A stretch of DNA of 64,000 bases. Origin: Carex sylvatica. Its lineage: Eukaryota; Streptophyta; Magnoliopsida; Poales; Cyperaceae. The stretch spans positions 124,001 to 188,000 of the forward strand of contig CAXKVR010000276.1 of NCBI GenBank assembly GCA_964058845.1. The letters are read 5' to 3'. The translations under genes and the position numbers were made by a program. This document shows positions 35,001 through 47,739 of this stretch, in pieces. Positions within the stretch are counted from its first letter, which is position 1. Each line of letters starts with the position of its first letter. The notes beneath the pieces were generated by a model. The model made no database searches and was not told where the DNA came from. It saw only the letters and a program-made list of their open reading frames with translations.

Positions 35001-37272
35001 CTGGTTCTCATTCTTTTGAATGTCCACGGCAAACACTGTTGCCCCCTTGTTTAAAGCGTATCTATCATTATTTCCATTAAGGAAAAACTAAATCACACAT
35101 ACAGATGTCTGTGTGTGTGTGCGCACGCATGTAACATCACATATATATCTAAATTAGGAATTACGCAACTATATATAAAAAAATAAAAAAGAAGAAGAAG
35201 AAGATAATCTCACATACATACCCCTATTGGCACATTCTTAGAGAGATATGGAAATATTATGACACAGCAGAAATTAAAATTTTCCCCTACTCCATTTTCT
35301 TGAAAAACACCCCCACATCTCCATGTTAATTTGCATTTATTTATTTTTCCTATACTTTGCTTTCCTTGCAGAAATAGGTAGATAAGGGGCTGAAAATTAC
35401 TTTACAAATGTAAATACTTCTTGTTTGGAATTTTATACTACCTCGAGCTCTCTATAGGCAACTGATGAAATTATTTCAATACAGACGGAAGCTTGTTTAC
35501 TTATACTTATAGGATAAGGATACTCTCTGATACCGAGCACACTGTTATGGTTCTCCAAAGTATACATAAAATGGCTTTCCTTACTCCAGGGAAAGAATTC
35601 ACCAACAAGCTTTAAAGCTCCAGTTGCACCAGAAGTAAATATGCATTTGTACTCCTTTGGAGATGCTTTAAAATATCTCAACACCTGTTAAGGTGGAATT
35701 AGCAAGTACCCAAAAGAAATAGATCTCGTTAGCACTGGACTTACAAATATAAAAAGATAGTGGTTAAGCTTCCTATCTCATTATAGAACCGTTCCATCAG
35801 GCTTCTACAGGCACTGTAACCAATCTTACACTACAACACCTATGGAATGACCTTCTATTATGAACTTGGTTGAAATTCTTACTTGAACCAGATCTAATCT
35901 AGTGCTGACCAGACATGCAGGTACCTGATCACCACTTCATATCAAAAATTGAAACAATAACTCTTGGTTAACATAAGCTATGGCCTTAGGATATAAGTAC
36001 CAGATACTGTGAAAGTAAGAACAGAGTATACATGACAATAAACGTTTTCCCAAAATGTTCCATAAATAGAATAACAAAAAAAAAATGCACCTGTTGACGC
36101 GCTTCAGAGATGAGGTCACTAGTGGCCAGGCTAGAGTCATTTTGACTATCTTATATAAAATAATTTAAAGAATCAATAGAGAATTCACCGAAACAATCTC
36201 TCAGGAGATCAAAAGAAAATCTTAACATAAAGTATTGTTTATCCAATAATATTTGATGGTCGTAGCAGATACAAAAACTCAGTACAGTTATGATAACTTC
36301 TGTAATAAATTAAAATATAACATCAATACTTAAGTGAAAATTTAATGGATTAATAAGGGACATCCTCTTATTTTTTCAACACAATTGTGTAATTTAGAAT
36401 ATCCTGTTAATGCACGGTTTCTTTTTCTAAAATTCTTCTTAAAATTTAACTAAAAAATGTTAAAAAGAAATTCAGGATACGAGGATTTCCATAGACATTT
36501 GAAAGAAGGTCCTTTGTCACTTCCTCCATTTGTTTCTCTGAATAAAGTGTTGCGCCAGCATGATCCAAATACACCTTCCCTGTAATTACTTCTTAAAAGT
36601 TATAATTGAAGAATACTCCAAATTGCATTCAATTAAAGTTCAGATGTTTCTGGAAAACCTTTGGTGAGGGAATCAGGCTGGATGAATGCTTGGAGTCAGC
36701 CCAACTAAGTACTAATTTGCTATTGCAAAACACACAACTAATTCTGGAACTGGACCGTCACTAGTCCGGAGTTCCTACTTCCAAGTACCACTTTGGAATA
36801 AACCCGTCTCTCCTTTAATCAAACCAACCAACACTTGACTGTAATCTCTCTTCTCCATGTGTTCTCTTTGCTTCAAAGGATTTAAGATGAAGCTGAGCTC
36901 CACAGGAAGCCCCGCTTCTTTCCACTTGGATTAAGCTCAATTCTAGAAGAGCCAGTACAATTCCTCTTTGATTCTGGACCAGGTACTCCAAATTTTGGTA
37001 GTTGACAGTGCTAGATAATTGAGGTACAAATGGAAAAGAAATTGAAAACTAAGTAGTTGAACACTCCAGCGGTTCAGATATAAGTCCGGTACAACAAATT
37101 CGTAACACACAAGAACTCCAAAACAAAACGTAACTACCAATTCAGCACCTTTCAATCGTTTAAACTCGGTGGCTCGAATCTCGTCGATGTTCTTGGGACC
37201 ATCGGGGTACCCGTAGCTATTCCCAAACTCTCGGAGAAACTCCTGTTTTTCTGGTGGCGCGCTGGTCTCCAT
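26031..37272 (-). CDS. ABA3: Molybdenum cofactor sulfurase, 22 coding exons, 818 aa
   Basis: Transfers sulfur from L-cysteine to the Mo cofactor, activating aldehyde oxidase (last step of ABA synthesis) and xanthine dehydrogenase in the cytosol. Coding exons, 5' to 3': 37272-37149, 36579-36481, 36149-36091, 35684-35524, 35061-34892, 34457-34331, 34076-33974, 33064-33019, 32932-32894, 32543-32387, 32075-31973, 31666-31565, 31151-31074, 30959-30858, 30462-30366, 29900-29814, 29679-29615, 29249-29101, 28291-28056, 27146-27022, 26695-26585, 26147-26031. All phases close, and 818 aa matches Arabidopsis ABA3 (819). The NifS-like half (1-460) has [12 protein letters not shown], the PLP lysine in SFYKIFGYPTG (about 281) and the cysteine motif [10 protein letters not shown] (about 431-440). 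The MOSC half starts at about 523 ([10 protein letters not shown]) and has GGCNRC near 745. It looks intact. Confidence 0.96.
29351..29578. repeat. 114-bp tandem duplication in an ABA3 intron
   Basis: Two nearly identical copies start CTGATGCAAGG at 29351 and 29465, exactly 114 bp apart, with only a couple of substitutions. They lie between coding exons 17 and 18 and do not touch the exons. Confidence 0.93.
30064..30335. repeat. Diverged 135-bp tandem duplication in an ABA3 intron
   Basis: Copies begin GAATCTAGTTT at 30064 and 30199 and share ATTAACTGGTTCCAATACCA. They are more diverged than the 29.4-kb pair. They lie in the intron between coding exons 15 and 16. Confidence 0.85.
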
Positions 37273-37499
37273 TCTCTCTCTCTCACGATCGATCGAAAAC
37301 CTTGGAAGCGGCTGTTCTCTCTCACTTTCGGAGTTAATAAGAAGCGATTATGTGACGTCTCTGCTTCCGTTTGAACGAGATTCTACGGAGAAAATAAGCA
37401 GAAACGAAGATTCTGCTTTATACTACTACCGAGTCAAAGCATTGATCTGCAGGTAGACAATGAGAAATGAGAAAGGTTTGGTCTGACCGTAAGTCAGTG
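37273..37499 (-). promoter_or_regulatory. ABA3 5' UTR and proximal promoter
   Basis: Immediately upstream of the ATG are CT/GA-rich tracts (about 37273-37325) typical of plant 5' UTRs. A TGACGTC ACGT-core element lies at about 37351-37358. ACGT cores can bind bZIP factors, including ABA-responsive ones, but regulation here is an inference. Confidence 0.4.
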
Positions 37500-37670
37500 A
37501 ATTCGGAACTCAAATTTTGATTAGATCCTGACCGTCCATCATAACTCTCTGACCAATCCGATTTGTTGTAGAATGCGCAGTATCTTTAATATTCGTGTCA
37601 AAACAGATCTGACCGTCCGGATCTAAAATCAAAATTTGAGTTACTTCTGGTATATGAGTTCCTAATCACA
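37500..37670. repeat. Foldback MITE-like element, family B copy 2
   Basis: Inverted arms contain AACTCAAATTTTGATT and its inverse. The interior TTAATATTCGTGTCAAAACAG matches the copy at 61.1 kb. It sits about 230 bp upstream of the ABA3 start codon. Confidence 0.72.
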
Positions 37671-40297
37671 GCCCATCCAATTGGAGCTAGAAATGAAAAG
37701 AATGAAAATTACATGACCTCCATGTTTTAATGCAAAACTTTGGAGTCCCAATTCCCAAATATTTAAAAATTGTCAATTCCGTCCTTTATATTGATTATTG
37801 TACATCATTGTGGTCGTTCTTTAAAAAAATTCTTCTTTTGTGTAATGAATAATTTTTAGAGAAAATTTTCGGAATTATATCCATTAGAATCTCTAATTAG
37901 GTTGCCTCCATAATGTACTCAAATTGGTATTGGCTGATATTCCATTGTCTATATCGCAAAAATTAAAACTCGTTCAAATTGCTACTCTGAGTTCATCAAA
38001 CCTTAAAGGGTTTTAGATTTTTTTTTTTAATTAGGATGTGTTCATGATATGCACAAATTGGTAAATGGACAATATATGCTACTTAATTGTCTATACTGAA
38101 AAACTACACTCATTCAAATTCCCAACGATATTGACGTATCATGAAAATTTTGAATAATTATGCCCTACCATTTGGTATATTCATATAACCTAAATTAGTT
38201 GAATAAAACAATAATATTTCGCACTAACATAGAAACTTCGAGATCCACAACACAAAGGTCTAATTTCTCCAATAATATTGGAATATGTATCCGCTATTTA
38301 ATTTTCTAGCAAGGAAAGCGGGTCCTACTCTTCTTTTTCTCTCTATATCTCTTTTTAAAAAAGAGGAGAGAGAGAAGGAGAGTCACGTGGGAGAGAGAAG
38401 AATGAGAGAGATAGAGAGAATAGCAGGGGAAGAGGAGAGATTTGGAGAGCACTAGATCTCGTTCTATAATATTGGTCCTTGTGCATTCAAATAGGCCTAA
38501 GATAAAAAAAAAAAAATTAATCCCAGATCTAAATCATTACAACCAAACAATAATGTAAACTAATAAATTTCTTATCTTTATGTTATTGATCAACAACTTT
38601 TTGCTGTAAAGTGATTTTTTCAATCTGGAATGATAAAATGATAAAAATTTACTAAAATGAATCGTATATATGCGTAGAAAGAATCATAAGTTTCTTCGCT
38701 GCTGTAGTACTAAAAAACTACAACAATGGAAGGCAAGCATTAAAGACGCTACAGCCAACTTGTTAGAAGCGTAAGCACATTCGTTCATACTTGTTAAAAA
38801 CAGTGTAGCAAATAACGGAATGCATTCGTTGGATGATTAGAGTAACGCCAAGGGATTAATCGGAAATAATCGAGAATAATAAAAAATAATCAGCTATTTA
38901 GTTGAAAAAATCTGTAACAGTTTAATCACCGCCAACGACTAATTAGTCGATTAATCAGTCTAAATAGATGTTTTTCACAACACTAGTTAAAAGCATGTGT
39001 TATCTATTTTATATATTTAATTTTGAACTGAATGAGCATTGCTTGCCTACAGTAGATTCCTCTTTCTGCACTGTCCAATCGCTATTTGTTTTTCGTCTTC
39101 TCGATCTTGTTCATTTTCAAACTGAGTACCTATATGTATGCATTTAGATTGTCTTGTTAATGTTGTATTTGAAAAAAATAGCAAAAGTAATTTTTTTCTG
39201 TTTTTTGAAGTGAAAATTAAAGACCAAGCTACTTAATTATTTAATATTCACAAGAAGTTTTTTATTTATATTTTAAACTTGTGGTCTTTTTATTTAATAT
39301 TCATGTAAGAAATTTATGATTCATATTTTAAACTTGTGATTTCTCATAAAAAAGATATTCTTTTTGTCATTAGATATAAAACAAAAATCAACACTTTTTG
39401 TATGGAAGGCTGAGTTTGAAATTTTTTATGAATATTAAATAAAAGTTAATTAGAAGGTTAAATATTCATTTTTTTAAAAAAAGTAGATACATAATTTATT
39501 AGAAAGAATGAAGACTACGGAGAATTTCTTTTGCCAGTAATTTCATTTTTTTTTAAATCATTAAGAAAGAGGAAATTGGCAAAAGATATATCTCCCTTTT
39601 TTCTAATAAATTACGTGTTTATTTGGGATTTTTTTTACGTCAATGGCTAGGTTCATCATTATCCATGTCATTTTGTTGGTTCAGGGTTACGAATCTTAAT
39701 AATTTAATGAATTTATTATAAAAAAAAAAAGCGAACAATTCATGCTGAGATTATTATTTTTTTGCTGCGATCATTATTACTATCTGATTGAATGTTGAAA
39801 CCATCAGTATTTAATATAATTTGTTTGATGAATTATTTTGTCGTAATTAGAGGTGGCTAAGAATCAAGCCGAATCGAACTTACTTTAGTTTGAGTTCGAG
39901 TTTGAATAAGATTTGAATTGAACTGAGCCCGGTGTCGAGAGGTGGTGCAGTGAATCATATATGGGAGATGGTGTACCAGAAAGTGCCTAATGTAAGGCAG
40001 GTGAGAGAGAAGAAGCAGCGAGAGGGAGTTGTGGACCCTTTAAGGTGACATTGTACATGATTCTTGTAGTTGTAGCACGTTCTAATGAGCTGATCTTTGT
40101 TATTTTTTAAAATGTGCCATTATTTTTGTTATTATTATTTCTCTAGCAATGAGCTAATAATTATTTGTAATTAATGTAGTGCACGGGTATTAGTAAATCA
40201 TATCTGAAGGTCATTATGATATAAATGTCATGACATTATGTGGTAAATCTAGAACGCTAAAAATTGATGAATTAGCATCTATTGCAGTTATGAAACA
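37671..40297. other. Intergenic, no gene seen
   Basis: AT-rich. A purine/pyrimidine inverted stretch lies at about 38325-38425 (CTCTCTATATCTC against GAGAGAGAG). Paired ATTAATCG-type motifs at 38855-38965 may be MITE debris. No coding region was recognised. Confidence 0.45.
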
Positions 40298-40302
40298 ATA
40301 AT

Positions 40303-41494
40303 TGTATGCTTTTGGGAGCCCTCAACTTATTTGTTTGACTAGATTTGCAAAACATACATAAATTGTATTTAATAGTTTTCTTAATTTGAGATATGTGCAG
40401 GCTCATAAGATGTAGAAATATCTCAATGAAGGCCAAGACTTCATAATCAACATCTATTCTTCACAAGCTTTCTGAAAAGTGGTCATATGCCAAAATCGGA
40501 CACTCGAGCACCAAGATACACCTATTTGAAGAGTGCTGAAGTTTCAGAACAGTTGATGATCGTTATAACGGTCCAGAGAGAGTAATAACAGTAAAAATAC
40601 ATCCCAGGATAGTCCGTGACACATAAAATACATTTTAGCGTCACCAGAACGCTAAGTAAGTCAGAGCCGGACCGTGGCCAGGACCGTGACAACGGTCATG
40701 GACCGTTATGATCCGTCAGCCTGCACACCTTTCGTATTTTGACCACCATTTGGTCATACGAACTCCGATTTGAGTGAATAAAAGCTTGAAATTCTCATGA
40801 GACCGAGATCTACAACTTATATGTATTAACCTTGTTCAGAATATGAACGGATGGATTGATATAGGCCTTGAAAGACAGACATCAGATATGAAAACAAGAA
40901 TAAACCTAGATTTGCTTCTCTCCCTTTATATAGAAGACAAAGCTAGGTTTCTAGGGTGTGCTCCAGCAGCCAAACTTCATCTTCTCTATTCACAAGAGAG
41001 CCACCATGGTTGTTAGACCTTAAACTTCAATACTCATTCAACAACCGAAAATCTCCTCCACTATACTCAATCAACTTTAACAACCCGAGTGATTTGTGAG
41101 AGATATTTATTTACTACAAACACCTTGTAACCCTTGTTATCTTGAGCCTCGCGCTCATGTTGCAATCCTTGAGTCCTCACGAATCATATTGTTTTCTTTG
41201 AGCCTTTAGTGCTCCTGTTAGGGTCGTGTGACTTCCCATAAGTTTGTAAGGGCTCCTGTTAGGGCCGTGCCCTAAAGACGTAGGCGTTAGTGCGTTAGTG
41301 CCGAACTTCGTAAATAACTCTTGTATCAAGTGTCTCTAAACTCTACTATTTACTTTACTTACTTTACTTTTAATTTAGGACAAAATTATTCTAATTTCCG
41401 TCAAAAATAACTTATAGACACGCTATAATATTATTACTTAGATCAAAAATATAAAAAAACCTATTCACCCTCCTCCAAGTTGCCTTTGGGACCA
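40303..41494 (+). mobile_element. Probable solo LTR, Ty1/copia-like
   Basis: The 1192-bp segment starts TG and ends CA, flanked by ATAAT at 40298-40302 and 41495-41499. It has a TATA-like TTTATATAG at about 40926. Its 3' end has CTATTCACCC...GGGACCA, a motif seen near the 3' end of many plant copia LTRs of the Maximus/Angela type. No internal domain or second LTR is present. The family motif is persuasive, but the 5' boundary and the 5-bp AT-rich TSD are tentative. Confidence 0.6.
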
Positions 41495-41499
41495 ATAAT

Positions 41500-42674
41500 A
41501 ATTACTTTTAAGTGGGGCCAAACTAGTAAACACTTACACTTGTGGGGATCAATACAAAAAAATGCTAAAGTATTATTAAAATAATTAAGAAAGTATATTC
41601 AATATTGAATTTGTTTTATTCGTAAAGATGAGAGAAATGTTGTGAAGAAAAATTTAACGAAATCCGAAGAACGGAAGATAATTTTTTTTTTTGAATAAAA
41701 AAAAATTAAAATTTTCTTATAATTTTATTTTTATTTTATCTTATTTTTATTTATTCAGTTTTACAGTATCCACTTCTTTCTCAATCATGTATCATGTTTT
41801 AGACAATAAACAGAACTACCATAATTAATATTAATGGTTGATGGCATTTTGGTACACTCAATTCTATTCAGCATTAATACAAAGCTATCATATTATTATT
41901 CCTACTACTGTTGCCGCAAATTTAAGATTGTTCTATATATTGCCTTGGAAAGTTGGAATAATGGAATATCCATTCTGCTACTCTTTAGAAGATTCCATCT
42001 AAATACTTTTCATTAGATGACTTGTCAGATGTCAAACAACAAAAGTAGTCTAGCAACGATAACAAAAAAAAAAAAAAAAAAAATTGTATTTGCTCTTCCA
42101 ATAAATTAATTACTCTAGCTACCATGTTATTCCAATAATGTGGATAAAAAATGATGGTTTTCAACTTCTCATAATGGAAAATTTTAAAGTGAAATTACCA
42201 CTTCTGTACAACAACAACAAAAGAAAATTAAAAGAGAATATTTTCACAAGCAGTTATATATTACGAATGACATCTAAAAATGTTAAATTCTATGAACAGA
42301 TTATGAAAATGGCCCTGCGTCTCCTCTCAAATTTCTATAAAGGAAATTAGTCCTGGTTCAATTTAACAAATTGAGACTGAAATATATCATGAAATTACCA
42401 ATAAAGTGTGATCAAGAAAGAAAATCATACATCTCAAAATCAAATTAAAAAAATTATTACTAACAAATAGTTATTAATAATACAACTGGTGAATCACAAA
42501 AGAGCAAGATCCAAATCGATCCAGCTCTTATTGAAGGACAAACAAAAAAAAGTCCAAATAGGAAGTACACCAAGCAAATCCAGATCACACTAAGTAAATC
42601 AAACTAAATGAAAAGAGCAAACATAAATATACTCTTTTATATATAAAGATAACATAATATTCAAGTGATGAATT
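41500..42674. other. Intergenic and ASR 3' flank
   Basis: AT-rich, with a 23-nt A run at about 42063-42083. The ASR 3' UTR occupies the right edge. Nothing else seen. Confidence 0.45.
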
Positions 42675-43157
42675 CTATCCAAACAAGTGATGGTGCTCCT
42701 TGTGCTTCTTGGCCTCATCCTCTGCTTCCTCCTTTTCCTTGTGCTCATGAAGCACGTATCCCCCGGCCGCCACCGCAACCGTCTCCGCCACCTTCGCCTC
42801 TGTCTTGTGGATGAAGGCGTGGTGCTCCTTCGCCTCGTGTTTCTCGTGCTGCATGTCATGACACAAACATCTTAGATTTTATATGATTAATAGCGCAGTT
42901 TGCAACAATTAATTTTTTAATGATTATGAATTCTAAAAGTTAATTATGATTTTAACTTGTGGAATAAGAATTAATTATACCAAAACGAAGGCACCAGCAG
43001 CAGCTGCAATCTTCTCACCCTTGTGCTCCTTGTGCTTGTGCTTCTCTTCCTCCTCCTTGCACTTCTCGTACAATTCCTTCTCCTTCTGCTTTGCTGCCAG
43101 CTCCTCCGGCGTCTCCTCCTTGTGGTGGTGACCAAAGTGGTGCTTCTCCTCAGACAT
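42675..43157 (-). CDS. ASR: ASR (abscisic acid, stress, ripening) protein, 116 aa
   Basis: A small hydrophilic ABA/WDS-family protein induced by ABA and water deficit. Family members bind zinc and DNA and protect other proteins, in nucleus and cytosol. Two coding exons, 43157-42981 and 42848-42675, join in phase 0 across a 132-bp GT-AG intron, the usual ASR gene structure. The N-terminus is His-rich (HHFGHHHKEE, likely zinc-binding). The middle is Glu/Lys-rich. The ABA/WDS domain spans about 45-110, with AAAAGAFVL, then HEKHEAKEHHAFIHK and VAVAAGGYVLHEHKE. The C-terminus is KKHKEHHHLFG. It is GC-rich against its surroundings, as are many monocot ASR genes. It looks intact. Confidence 0.96.
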
Positions 43158-43226
43158 TTTCCTTAATTTTTTTTTTTCTGGTTAACAAAGTGATCAGTAT
43201 TTTAATTTAGATGATAAGAGTTAGTT

Positions 43227-43236
43227 GGATATATAG
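43227..43236 (-). promoter_or_regulatory. Probable ASR TATA box
   Basis: CTATATATCC on the minus strand lies about 70-80 bp upstream of the ASR start codon. A TTGAC core (W-box-like) lies just upstream, at about 43250-43256. Confidence 0.5.
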
Positions 43237-43299
43237 ACATCAGAATTAAAGTCAATGGTTGCAAGTTGATCGTCGGGGTCCGCAATTATCACAAATCTT

Positions 43300-44002
43300 G
43301 GAGGAGGTAGTAGTTAAAAAATTTATTTTTCTATTTTGTTTGAGAAAATCATTCGAAATATTTTAACGCATTTAATTGCATTAATAGCATTTGACATTAT
43401 CCTGTTGCATAAATTAACTACCTATATTTTCAGGTCATCAATATTGTATGCCACCAAATTCATAGAACATGATGTTGGAAGAGATATCGTCCATTGATTA
43501 CCCGGTTAATCAAATTGATCGACATAAAAAATCAAAATAATAACAAATTTAGATGTAATTATTACGTTGAAGGTTAGGATTACCGGGTTACATCTATATA
43601 ATTTCAAGTTGATTATTTAATAATTTTTGTGGTTATATTGCTCAGCTCGGACTTAAATAATCCTAAAATCATTAGATGCACTTACAAATAATCCTAAAAT
43701 CATTAGATGCCAAATATGAGGAGTTTTAAGTGTTGTTTTACAGCTATTATTACATGAACTGTGTAATTTCAACAAAATAATCTCCATTATTCCTGATGGG
43801 GTGGTTAGGTTTGGTGCTAATCACGCATTTCGTGGGGTCTCTCATCTAATTTTCAAGGAATAAGAGCTCCACAAATATATATTGCTTCACCGACAGGGCA
43901 TAATGGTCGCCAAATAATGATGCTTCTCCACTAATAATTAAAAAAAGTGTTTCAATTATTAATGCTAATTTTGCACCATTGCATTCACCTTTAGCTTTTA
44001 CA
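43300..44002. other. ASR upstream region and intergenic DNA
   Basis: AT-rich, with a short direct duplication of AATAATCCTAAAATCATTAG at about 43655-43710. No gene seen. Confidence 0.45.
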
Positions 44003-44005
44003 AGA

Positions 44006-46299
44006 CACTACTACAAAAATGATCATTGTACACTGCACATTGTACACAGATTTGTCAATTTTATATAAAAATTGTGTAGAAATTATAATTTTTTGGAAGC
44101 CTGAAATATATGTGGGATCTCTACACAGATATTTATTAAAGAATCAGTGTAGAAAGCTGTGAGAGAGCTACACGGACGTTTATTAGAAAATGTACACGGC
44201 TTATTGTTTAAATAACAGTGTAGAAAGCCTTGAGAGAGCTACACGGATATTTAATTAAAGAACCGTGAAGAAAGGTAGGAATTGTACACGAATGTTTGTT
44301 TAAATAACAGTATATAAAGCTTGTGAGAGCTACACGGACGTTTAATAAAGAGCCGTGTAGAAAGGTAGAAATTGTACACAGTTTTTTATTTGATTAACAA
44401 TGTAGAAAGCCTTGAGAGAGCTATACGGACGTTTAACAAAGAGCCATGTAGAAAGTTTATTTTAGGGTTTTGGTTATATAAAAGGCCTTCTCCTTCATGC
44501 GTTGTTTTGATCAATTTATACTTTCTCTCTCTCTGTATTGAATGTTAATCTGATTTCTGCGCACAAAGAGGCCGGATCTGAGATCTCTGAAGTTAAGTTG
44601 TATTTCTCCTCTCTATTTTGCTAAGGTTAGTCATGTATATATATATTTCTCTTTTCTTTCTCTAATTTTCTGTTACTTATTATTGCTTATTTAGGTCAAT
44701 TATTAATTAATACATTCATGCTTGATTTGTTAAGATAATGTAAATAATTAGTGTATTGTAGACTATTTTTTGAAAGTGAGAAGTAAAGAAAATGCCTAAG
44801 GTCTCCATCATCAGATCTGAGAAAAACCGTTGAAGATCAGTACTAACGCTTTCGTCTAAAGATGTCTGCACTTCAGAACTGTAAGATTTAAATTAGTTTG
44901 CTATTTTATTTTGGATTTACAGATTCTAGATTGCTTGTGTTTTTTAATTGCAAAATACATCATGAATTATTAAGACTATAATTTGGTATCAGAGCCATAG
45001 TAAATTCATATAAGATGCAATAATTTTTTTTTTACAAAATTTTTTTTCAATAGTTTGTATAAAAGCTATACTGATTCAACTAATTTTATATATAAATATT
45101 TTCTTATAATTTTGGATGAAAATTTTAAAGGAGAATTTTTATTTTCTATTATGTATGGACATATATATTGATCAATGGATTCTTATTGGAGATTTTTAAC
45201 CAAGAGGCATCATGTCATGGATCACATGGGAGCTCCTTTTTTGATATGTTGGATCTAATATGCCTTAGTTTATATGAAATTCTGGTCCAAAACTAGATCA
45301 TAAACAAAAATTTTGACAACATGAGTCCAAAATTGGGCCAAAGCTTTATCACATGGTTACTAAATGGTAAGGACGTATCTTTTATACACACATTGTATTG
45401 GATCTTGAGGAGTATATGTTATATGGATCACATGAGATTGCATATGTACAAAAGACAATATCTATATATGTTGCATGAATTGTAATATGTTAATATTTTC
45501 TATGGTTTTCATATTGTGTTTACTTATACTTTTCATTTTATTAATAGCAATTGATATTTGCGAGTGTCTTGCATTTACCTTTTATTATTACTAACTAATA
45601 TCAAATTATAATTGTAGTATGGACCAAAGCAAAAGTGTTATACCAAGGAGCAGATCGACGATGTCAGATGTATGTGGGCAAGGTGGTTTTAATTTAAATT
45701 TTGTAATGCTAAATGTGGATTTGTATAATTTTGTATAATGTAGTGTTTGTACATGAATTATTTATACTATTGTATAGTTTTAGAATTCTAAGTTTAAAAG
45801 GCCTCTGTTTAATGTTTTTATGTTTTGAAATTTTGATTTTAAATGGCTAACAAAACTGGAGGCTAGAAACACAAAAAAAAAAATCAAAAAAAAATAATAA
45901 GACAATTCTACACGGACATTTAACTAAATGTCCGTGTAGAAAGGTATTTAAACATTAAAAGAGAGAGAGAGAGAGAGCTATACGGATATTTAGCTAAATA
46001 TCTGTGTAGAAAGAGTAATTGTACACGGACATTTAGCTAAATATTCGTGTAGAAAGAGTAATCGTGCACGGCTATTTATGTAATAATCTGTGTAGCTCAA
46101 TTATTTTGAGAGCGACGTTGGTAAGTGTTTGTACACGGTTGTTTATGTAATAATCCGTGTAACTCTCTTATAATCGCACACGGATAAATATCCGTGTGTA
46201 TTTATTCAAAGATTTCTACACCCTCACACTCTACACGGTAGGAAATCCGTGTAGCTCCTCCAATTATGTCTGTGTGCAATATCTTATTCTGTAGTTGTG
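44006..46299. mobile_element. Non-autonomous CACTA (En/Spm-type) element, exact TSD
   Basis: The 2294-bp element begins CACTACTACAAAAATG and ends CTGTAGTTGTG, so the inverted ends are CACTACTAC and CACAACTAC with further matches over 28 bp. It is flanked by the exact 3-bp TSD AGA at 44003-44005 and 46300-46302. Both ends carry many subterminal copies of a TACACGGAC/TTTA motif (44100-44460 and 45905-46260), the usual CACTA transposase-binding arrangement. No transposase domain is visible, so it would need one in trans. Confidence 0.93.
44470..45850 (+). other. Non-repetitive interior of the CACTA element with LTR-retroelement-like signals
   Basis: A TATATAAAAGG box at about 44475 is followed by CT-rich leader-like sequence. 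At 44984-44996 stands TGGTATCAGAGCC, identical to the complement of the initiator-tRNA-Met 3' end used as a primer-binding site by copia-type elements. A short frame from an ATG at about 45620 has no recognisable domain. This interior may be a captured retroelement or gene fragment. Confidence 0.45.
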
Positions 46300-46302
46300 A
46301 GA

Positions 46303-47731
46303 AACTGAAACAAACCTAATACACGATGTTTTTCTTATCAATAATAGTGCGAGATTATGTTATTTTCTTATAGAAGTTTTGCATAATCAACGAAATTTCC
46401 ATGTTCAAAGCTTTATCAATAATATGCTATTTTTACATTGAAACTTTAGATCGATCTATACCCATGTTCACAAGGTATATATATTTAATAAATATCATTC
46501 GAACTAAAAAAATTAAATTGAAGGTATGACCTTAATTGTTTAGATAGAATATGTTTCTGATATGGATCGATTTAAAATGTTTAGCCTTCCATCAAATAAC
46601 TTGTACTTATTAACAGTGAAAATTTTAATGAATTTATGTTGAATGATCAATTACATTTCAAATTGAGTCAAATTTAATGCACATTTTTAGTTTAGTTTTG
46701 TTATTTTTTGAATAATAATTTTCAAATATATGTACAAAAAAAAATGGATATACCATAAAAGTTGAATGTTCATTAGAATCATCGATCCTTTTGATAAGAG
46801 TGATAAAACCTTAAAAAATACCCTAAAAATCTTGAAAATTTAAAAAAATCATAAAAACCCTAAACCCAAAATAATCCTAAATATAATAGAAAACCATATC
46901 ATAAATCTTAAGCCAAACACGATGGACCCGAAGCGACGATGAGGAATACCTCAAGCATCGCTCCACAAGCAAAGAGAAAGATAATGCGCATCGACGCATC
47001 ATTAATTTTATTTTTAACCTATAACATCTCACATATAACATTTATAGAAAACAATGGTTTAACTTGTAGACTGGACATGGTACGTTCTCAATTCTAATTG
47101 ATTTGAATTGCCCCCTTTCAAATATATATATGTCTCTCTCTAATCACAAACCCTATATCAATGCTCTTGTGATCGTATAGCACTTATCTCTTTCTCGTGA
47201 AAAATGTTTATCTGATAATATCTTTTTTATAAAAAACTATTGATGTTGAGCTGGATAAAATCGGTTGGTTTATTTATGTTTGCATTGACAAAAAGACGTG
47301 CCCGGGGTGAAGAGCATTCATATTTTTTTTTTAAGAGTACAATATTGATGTATACATATATATATATTCTTTTATTTAAGAGTGTTTATTTTTTTCGTAA
47401 GTTAGGATTTTTCAACTGGTTTTGATTATTTCCAATTAGTATAACCGGATAAACGAAAGAGAGGGGGAAGATAAAGAAATGTGAATTGAAGAAAAGTTAT
47501 ATCATACATATTTATTTGTGCTGAGTACTAAATGCTCTAATAAAGAGATAAGTAAATAAATGAATAATCACACAAGAAATCAAAACAACAAGCAAGCAAG
47601 CACAAAAAATTAGAGATAACACAAGATTTTATGTGAAAATTATTTCAAAAAAAAATCACAGAAGTACACGGTACAAATCCACTAAATCAAATAGTTTTAC
47701 AAATACAAAAATATTGAAAATTCTCAATAAC
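46303..47731. other. Intergenic, no gene seen
   Basis: AT-rich, with no recognised genes or element ends. Confidence 0.45.
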
Positions 47732-47739
47732 ACTCTCTT

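Noticed and set aside
42599..42859. Arg/Thr-rich 86-residue frame overlapping ASR exon 2
   Set aside because: A shifted frame of the GC-rich ASR coding exon.
47240..47425. 61-residue frame beginning MMLSWIKS
   Set aside because: Short, AT-rich, no domain or splice context.
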